Shown: piece after piece, positions 60,767-64,000 of the stretch | Numbering within the stretch: position 1 is the stretch's first letter | How the letters are laid out: each line of letters starts with the position of its first letter | Assembly (NCBI GenBank): GCA_022649135.1 | Contig: JALCNP010000002.1 | Location: 124,001-188,000, forward strand | Source: Bifidobacterium sp. | Lineage (GTDB): Bacteria; Actinomycetota; Actinomycetes; Actinomycetales; Bifidobacteriaceae | DNA: 64,000 nt | Reading direction: 5' to 3' | Position numbers and translations under genes: made by a program | The notes under the pieces: generated by a model | The model's database searches: none | Told to the model about the DNA's origin: nothing | Seen by the model: the letters and a program-made list of their open reading frames with translations, nothing else

Positions 60767-61915
60767 CTACGCTCGGATCCTCTCCACCACGTAATCAATG
60801 CAGCCGGTGAGGGCCGCGACGTCGTCCGGTTCGACCGACGGGAACACGCCGATTCTGAGTTGATTGCGCCCGAGCTTGCGATAGCCGAAGGTGTCGAGAA
60901 TGCCGTTGTCCCGCAGGGCGAGAACGATGCTGTCGGACTTGATGGATTCGTCGATGTCGATGGTGACCACACTGTGGGAGCGAGCGTCCTCATGGCGAAC
61001 GAACGGATGCGCATAGTCGCTTCTCCGGGCCCACTCGTAGAGCAGCGACGAGGATGTCGCGCATCGCGCGGACGCCCATGCCATGCCGCCGTTGTCGTTG
61101 AGCCAGCGAATCTGATCCTCCAGCATGATCAGCGTGGCCACGGCGGGAGTGTTCAGCGTCTGATCCTTGCGCGAGTTCGCAATGGCCGAGCTAAGAGACA
61201 GGAAGGGCGGGATCCACCGGCGATTGCCTTCCAGCCGGGTCCCCTTTTCGATTTTCTCCGCGCGCTCCACGGCACGGGGGGACAGCACGCATATCCATAG
61301 TCCCCCGTCCGATCCGAAGGCCTTCTGGGGTGAAAAATAATAGGCATCCGTCTGGGAGACGTCGACGTCCATCGAACCTGCGGCGCTTGTCCCGTCTATA
61401 AGGGTGAGAGCATCCTGGTCCAGGCTCCCGTCGACCCGCCGGACCGGGGCGCTGACGCCCGTGGACGTCTCGTTGTGCGCCCAGCAGTAGGCGTCGGCGT
61501 CATCGGTGAATTCGGGGAGACGGTATGTCCCCAGCTCCCCGACAAATACGGCCGGGTTCTCCAGGAACGGTGCCGTTTCCGCCGATTTCGCGAACTTTGC
61601 GCTGAAGGATCCATACGATCCGAAGGCCGCCCTGCGCGTGATAAGCGAGGCGCAGGCTATGTCCCAGAAGGCGCTCGAGCCTCCGTTGCCCAGAACGATC
61701 TCATAGCAGTCCGGAATGCGGAAGAAATCGGAGAGACCCTCGCGAATGGAGGCCACAAGTCGCCGAACGGGCTGCTGACGGTGCGACGTTCCCAGAAGCG
61801 TCTTCCCCCCGCGTTGCAGGGCGGCGATCTGCTCCGGACGTATCTTGCTCGGGCCTGAGCCGAACCTGCCGTCCTCGGGCAGCATTGATTGCGGAATGTT
61901 CACAGAATTGGACAT
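60767..61915 (-). CDS. serC: phosphoserine aminotransferase
   Basis: This 382-residue PLP enzyme makes phosphoserine from phosphohydroxypyruvate in serine synthesis. DGRFGSGPSKIRPEQ, LLGTSHRQQPVR, and the PLP-lysine region YYFSPQKAFGSDGGLW are diagnostic of the actinobacterial SerC branch. ATG 61915 is preceded by TAGGCT then 7 nt, a leaderless-type start. The frame is open far upstream through GC-rich DNA, but that part has no family resemblance. Confidence 0.95.
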   Translation of the reverse strand: MSNSVNIPQSMLPEDGRFGSGPSKIRPEQIAALQRGGKTLLGTSHRQQPVRRLVASIREGLSDFFRIPDCYEIVLGNGGSSAFWDIACASLITRRAAFGSYGSFSAKFAKSAETAPFLENPAVFVGELGTYRLPEFTDDADAYCWAHNETSTGVSAPVRRVDGSLDQDALTLIDGTSAAGSMDVDVSQTDAYYFSPQKAFGSDGGLWICVLSPRAVERAEKIEKGTRLEGNRRWIPPFLSLSSAIANSRKDQTLNTPAVATLIMLEDQIRWLNDNGGMAWASARCATSSSLLYEWARRSDYAHPFVRHEDARSHSVVTIDIDESIKSDSIVLALRDNGILDTFGYRKLGRNQLRIGVFPSVEPDDVAALTGCIDYVVERIRA

Positions 61916-61922
61916 GCCCTTC

Positions 61923-61928
61923 AGCCTA
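61923..61928 (-). promoter_or_regulatory. -10 hexamer for serC
   Basis: Minus-strand TAGGCT ends 7 nt before ATG 61915. GAAGGG between the two is too close to act as a Shine-Dalgarno. Confidence 0.4.
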
Positions 61929-62049
61929 GTCAACCGCGTGGATTGCGTCGGTACCGTCGTTTCGCGCCCGGTTCGGCGCGCCGGTCCGCACGCATCCGTC
62001 CCATCGCCGCGATGCTGCTGGGCGCGAACCGGTTTTTCTGCCGGATTCG

Positions 62050-62113
62050 GGTGCACGAGGGGCCTTTCGGGTCCGGGCGGGGGTGGACGAGGGGTCCTTC
62101 CGGCCCGGGCGGG
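62050..62113 (+). repeat. imperfect 32-bp tandem repeat
   Basis: The copies 62050-62081 and 62082-62113 agree at 27 of 32 positions. Both contain ACGAGGGG and CCGGGCGGG. Confidence 0.7.
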
Positions 62114-62240
62114 CGGCCCGCACGCCGGACACGCCCGGAGCGCGGGCCGCTGCCGCCCCCTCCGGGTGCCGGGAACCCGCACGTTTTCCTGTGCCGAAGG
62201 ACCCGGCATCGCCGCGGGTTCTGCATGCATCCCTCCCGAG

Positions 62241-62270
62241 TTGCCAATGACGGGGGATGCGGGGTATGGT
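62241..62270 (+). promoter_or_regulatory. promoter of the CHAP gene
   Basis: TTGCCA (62241-62246) and TATGGT (62265-62270) with an 18-nt spacer lie about 65 nt before the preferred ATG 62335. Confidence 0.5.
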
Positions 62271-62334
62271 GCTTAATGGTGACGGGCGAGAACATATCGT
62301 CATGGTGTCAACATTCCCTGAGGAGCTTAGCAGT

Positions 62335-63282
62335 ATGAGACATGCGGCGCATAGGGCGGCCAAGGTTTCCCATAAACGGGCGGGTGTTTCCGCAACGTTC
62401 ATGGGTGGGCATGGCTCCCATACCTCACAGGCGGTGTATGCGCGGCAGGCCGCCGACCACGACGGTGCGGTCGTGGGTCTTGATTCGGCCGTCGCGGACA
62501 GGCTCAACGAAATAATTCCCCCCACCAGACGATCCATGCGTCAGTCGGCCAGGGCGGCCCAGCGCCGGTCCTATATCCTGGGCTCCACATCCCTTGCCGC
62601 CCTCGTGGGGACGGCGGCGACCGCCATGGCGTTCGCCAGCCCGAAAGAGGAGTCCATCGATGCCGTGCAGACGGCGACCACCACCAGCCAGCTCAGGCGT
62701 GTTTCCGGCAGTACGGTGTCCCGTTCCCAGGAGCGTGCGGATCTCCATTCCTCCGCGCTGGCGGAGCAGACCTCGAACAGCGGGAACTGGCAGCTGGGCG
62801 GATCCGACTCCGCCATCGATGTGAGCAGGATGTCCCGATCCCTCGCGAGCAACCCGGTCGTCGCCTCCTATATGCAGTCTGACCAGTCGGTTCTTCCGAA
62901 AGGTTTCAATCCCAACCATGCCACCGGGGATAGTGGCAATGCATATGAATTCAGCCAGTGCACATGGTGGGTCTACGTGCGCAGGCATCAGTTGGGGCTT
63001 CCCGTAGGCTCGCATATGGGCAATGGAAATATGTGGGCGAGCTCGGCACGGGCCTTGGGCTATTGGGTCGACAACACCCCGCGGCATGTGGGGGACATCA
63101 TGGTCTTCGCCGCCGGCCAGGATGGGGCGGACGCCAGCTATGGCCATGTCGCCATCGTCGAGAAGATCAATTCCGACGGTTCGATCACGACGTCCGAATG
63201 CGGTGCGGTTCTTGACGGGAAAACCATCTCGCGGACCTTCAGCGCGTCCCAGACCGGTTCCTACCAGTTCATCCACTACTGA
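62335..63282 (+). CDS. CHAP-domain cell-wall hydrolase
   Basis: This 315-residue protein has a basic N-terminus, one hydrophobic segment (SYILGSTSLAALVGTAATAMAFA, residues about 78-100) and a C-terminal CHAP domain with YEFSQCTWWVYVRR (catalytic Cys) and YGHVAIVEKINSDGSI (catalytic His). It should cut peptidoglycan amide bonds outside the cell. ATG 62335 follows GAGGAG; an in-frame ATG at 62257 is weaker. An NlpC/P60 gene follows, so the two may form a wall-remodelling pair. Confidence 0.88.
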   Translation: MRHAAHRAAKVSHKRAGVSATFMGGHGSHTSQAVYARQAADHDGAVVGLDSAVADRLNEIIPPTRRSMRQSARAAQRRSYILGSTSLAALVGTAATAMAFASPKEESIDAVQTATTTSQLRRVSGSTVSRSQERADLHSSALAEQTSNSGNWQLGGSDSAIDVSRMSRSLASNPVVASYMQSDQSVLPKGFNPNHATGDSGNAYEFSQCTWWVYVRRHQLGLPVGSHMGNGNMWASSARALGYWVDNTPRHVGDIMVFAAGQDGADASYGHVAIVEKINSDGSITTSECGAVLDGKTISRTFSASQTGSYQFIHY

Positions 63283-63510
63283 TCGGTTTCCAGCAGTTTC
63301 CTGCGGTGTCGGGCGTGCCGTGTGACGACCGTTTTTCCAGGGTGTCCGATTCCTGTATATCCGGGGGCGCGACGGCATGACATGCGAGTTGTGATTCGTT
63401 CGTTTTTCCCATTCCCGAAGGGTGGGCAAACGGCGTGTCGCCCTGTAAACTCCTGTTCTGCGCGTTTCCTCCAAATGTGTCTAAACCGTGTGTGGTAAGC
63501 TCATGCCTTG

Positions 63511-64000
63511 ATGATGAATTTACAGAAGTCACTGCAGGCCGGTATTGCCATCGTCGCTGCCAGCCTATCGCTTGCCATGTTTGCGCCCGCCGCTACGGCG
63601 GATACGAATGATGGCTCTGTCGTGGCCTCATCGCGTTCCTTCCCCGGCACCAATACGGTACGTAAAGAATTGCTCGTAGAATCCACATCCACCGATGTTG
63701 GGGGCACGTGGCAACGCTCCGATGCCGAAAAGAACGTGAATGTCCCGCAGACCCAGTCCAAGGCCGAAAAGGATGCGGCGGCGAAGAAAGCCGCGCAGGA
63801 GGCTGCGGACGCCGCCGCAGCCGAGGCGCAGGCCCAGGCTGCCAGCCGTTCCGAGGATCGGTCCTCGTTGACTTCCACGTCGTCGGATGATTTGAATAAC
63901 GACGTCGCCGCACCGAATGGTAAGTCGGTGTCCGCCCTGCTTAACTATGCGGACCAGTTCGTGGGCAAGGTTCCCTATCTGTGGGGTGGAACCACCCCGA
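63511..64000 (+). CDS. NlpC/P60 family hydrolase, 5' part
   Basis: This is the first 163 codons, cut by the window end. A signal peptide (LQKSLQAGIAIVAASLSLAMFAPAATA) is followed by a charged Ala/Lys/Glu-rich linker of about 60 residues, which may form a coiled coil, and the start of the domain (ALLNYADQFVGKVPYLWGGTTP), where the catalytic Cys would come shortly after. ATG 63514 is an alternative start. There is no Shine-Dalgarno; TAAGCT lies 9 nt upstream. Confidence 0.85.
   Translation, partial: MMNLQKSLQAGIAIVAASLSLAMFAPAATADTNDGSVVASSRSFPGTNTVRKELLVESTSTDVGGTWQRSDAEKNVNVPQTQSKAEKDAAAKKAAQEAADAAAAEAQAQAASRSEDRSSLTSTSSDDLNNDVAAPNGKSVSALLNYADQFVGKVPYLWGGTTP

Larger units (their letters stand above)
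61929..62334. other. GC-rich intergenic region between serC and CHAP gene
   Basis: This gap of about 400 nt has no supported gene. It contains an imperfect 32-bp tandem repeat (62050-62113), GC palindromes, and the CHAP promoter near its right end. Confidence 0.65.

Overview
The window is high-GC, actinobacterial-type DNA, most likely from Bifidobacterium or a close relative in the Bifidobacteriaceae. The protein families and their order support this: an S10/spc/alpha ribosomal block with actinobacterial r-proteins (zinc-type S14, tailed S3, S5 and L17), the tiny actinobacterial ribosomal protein bS22, the lysS/gpmA/phoU/SenX3-like neighbourhood, and CHAP and NlpC/P60 wall hydrolases beside serC. 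The genus is inference; no 16S rRNA gene or other diagnostic locus is present. No phage, insertion sequence, CRISPR array or integrase was seen.

Layout. (1) 1-14536: ribosomal protein superoperon, from the 3' end of rplW to rplO, then secY-adk, infA-rpmJ-rpsM-rpsK-rpoA-rplQ and truA, all on the plus strand and often with overlapping start and stop codons. (2) 14671-24527: tRNA-Ser(CGA), a minus-strand lipoprotein, then the translation and cofactor cluster nusA-infB-rbfA-truB-ribF, with radA convergent. (3) 24714-32943: a membrane-anchored hypothetical, bS22, and minus-strand rpiA, a long RNase HI, phosphoglucomutase and a diacylglycerol kinase-like protein; then serS followed directly by tRNA-Ser(TGA). 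(4) 33274-39452: an accessory metabolic cluster of a small-molecule kinase, an ethanolamine-permease-like APC transporter, a class III PLP enzyme of the phospho-lyase type, a GntR/UTRA regulator and a HAD hydrolase. (5) 39508-44111: a PspC-domain histidine kinase and NarL-type regulator divergent from a PspC membrane protein, resembling a LiaFSR-type envelope-stress module. (6) 44101-49685, minus strand: a membrane-bound alpha/beta hydrolase, a DUF4125 protein, a TPR-nucleotidyltransferase (DUF4037) fusion and an MFS exporter. (7) 50140-56752: tRNA-Pro(CGG), lysS, a MenA-like prenyltransferase, gpmA, phoU, a SenX3-like kinase and a DUF2530 protein. (8) 56823-64000: manA, a sodium:solute symporter with a small partner protein, serC, a CHAP protein and the start of an NlpC/P60 hydrolase.

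The strongest candidate for a new system is region 4. Its three enzymes and transporter together suggest uptake, phosphorylation and PLP-dependent phosphate elimination of ethanolamine or a similar amino alcohol, without any Eut microcompartment genes. Other points of interest are the SenX3-like kinase, whose phospho-acceptor histidine is replaced by glutamine, the TPR-DUF4037/DUF4125 pair, and a recurring promoter layout in which a -10-like hexamer lies only 5-8 nt before the start codon (leaderless-type starts). Many gene ends carry unusually long inverted repeats. All functions are read from sequence motifs and remembered family features; no database search was possible.
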